Below are positions 5,018 to 5,474 of a stretch of DNA of 5,474 nt, piece after piece; position 1 is the first letter of the stretch; each line of letters starts with the position of its first letter. Made by a program: the position numbers and the translations under genes. The DNA is from Actinomycetes bacterium (GTDB lineage: Bacteria; Actinomycetota; Acidimicrobiia; Spongiisociales; UBA4744). Where the stretch lies: contig JAHEDM010000183.1 of assembly GCA_024641205.1 (NCBI GenBank), positions 386-5,859 of the forward strand. The letters are read 5' to 3'. The notes beneath the pieces are model-generated. The model saw only the letters and a list, made by a program, of their open reading frames with translations, was not told where the DNA came from and did not search any database.

Positions 5018-5474
5018 TCGGAGTCATCGGGGGGACCGGCTTTTATGAGTTCCTCGAGGGCGCGCAGGAAGTCACCGTCGAGACGCCGTACGGTGACCCG
5101 TCTGCACCGTTGACGGTTGGGTCGGTGGACGGCGTCGACGTGGCGTTCGTTGCCCGCCATGGCCGCGATCACCAGTTCCCACCGCATTTGGTCCCGTATC
5201 GAGCCAACCTCTGGGCTATGAAGGAAATGGGGGTGGATCGGGTCATCAGCCCTACCGCAGCCGGCAGCCTCGTCAAGGAGTACGAACCTGGGCACCTGGT
5301 CGTGTCCGACCAACTGGTTGATCGCACCTGGGGTAGACCTTCGACCTTCTATGAGGGCCAGAAGACCGTTCACGTTTCCTTCGCCGATCCTTATTGCCCC
5401 GAGCTTCGCCCGCTCGCCATCGAATCTGTTCGGACCGTTGGGGCAACCGTCCACGAACGGGGCACGATGGTGGT
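5014..5474 (+). CDS. mtnP: S-methyl-5'-thioadenosine phosphorylase, partial (C-terminus beyond the right edge)
   Basis: This enzyme cleaves methylthioadenosine, a by-product of polyamine and other S-adenosylmethionine reactions, with phosphate to adenine and methylthioribose-1-phosphate for methionine salvage. The 153 visible residues carry IGGTGFYEF (5-13, phosphate loop), ETPYGDPSAP (23-32), RHGRDHQFPPHLVPYRANLW (48-67), TAAGSL (81-86), SDQLVDRTWGRPSTFYEG (98-115), ADPYCPELR (124-132) and GTMV (150-153), matching human MTAP in order and spacing. The specificity residues separating MTAP from purine nucleoside phosphorylase lie in the missing half, so substrate choice rests on overall similarity. 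The GTG start shares four bases (GTGA) with the fmdB stop and has GGGAG seven bases upstream, so it is translationally coupled to fmdB. Confidence 0.93.
   Translation, partial: MIGVIGGTGFYEFLEGAQEVTVETPYGDPSAPLTVGSVDGVDVAFVARHGRDHQFPPHLVPYRANLWAMKEMGVDRVISPTAAGSLVKEYEPGHLVVSDQLVDRTWGRPSTFYEGQKTVHVSFADPYCPELRPLAIESVRTVGATVHERGTMV

Noticed and set aside
4849..5454. Minus-strand open frame of 201 codons with VDFEL repeats
   Set aside because: It lies wholly opposite fmdB and mtnP, both of which have clear family motifs. The repeat look comes from reading the 15-base units backwards.

Overview
The window looks like a chromosomal segment from a high-GC member of the Actinomycetota, probably a deep-branching lineage (an Acidimicrobiia-like assignment is inference, not shown). 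The main clue is that galU, a MoeA/gephyrin-like gene and a small three-helix membrane protein of the GlpR/SepX type sit close together, with an fmdB-type gene nearby. This is the actinobacterial gephyrin-divisome neighbourhood (galU - glp - rimJ - glpR in mycobacteria and corynebacteria). The window has nine genes, no RNA genes, no mobile elements and no gene-free stretch above about 120 bases.

Seven genes read leftwards from a divergent promoter region near 4575-4693: plsY (phospholipid synthesis), galU (UDP-glucose), moeA/glp (molybdenum insertase or gephyrin-like division protein), moaC and mog (molybdenum cofactor), then after a 60-base gap glpR/sepX (membrane receptor of Glp), and finally a translin-family protein running off the left edge. 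From plsY to mog every junction overlaps (ATGA, TTGA, 8 bases, ATGA), so these five should be one transcript with translational coupling. The glpR-translin pair may have its own promoter, with a palindrome over its -10.

Two genes read rightwards: an FmdB-family zinc-ribbon protein (related to the mycobacterial chaperone Ruc) with a Lys/Ser tail made from 15-base tandem repeats, and mtnP (methylthioadenosine phosphorylase), which starts inside the fmdB stop codon and runs off the right edge.

The most interesting point is the composition of the Glp-GlpR locus. Two molybdenum cofactor genes occupy the place where rimJ lies in mycobacteria, so the gephyrin-like protein sits between a Moco pathway and a division receptor. 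The same protein carries glutamines where E. coli MoeA has active-site lysines 275 and 279. Next to the receptor lies a bacterial translin homologue that keeps the acidic quartet of the C3PO/TRAX ribonuclease.
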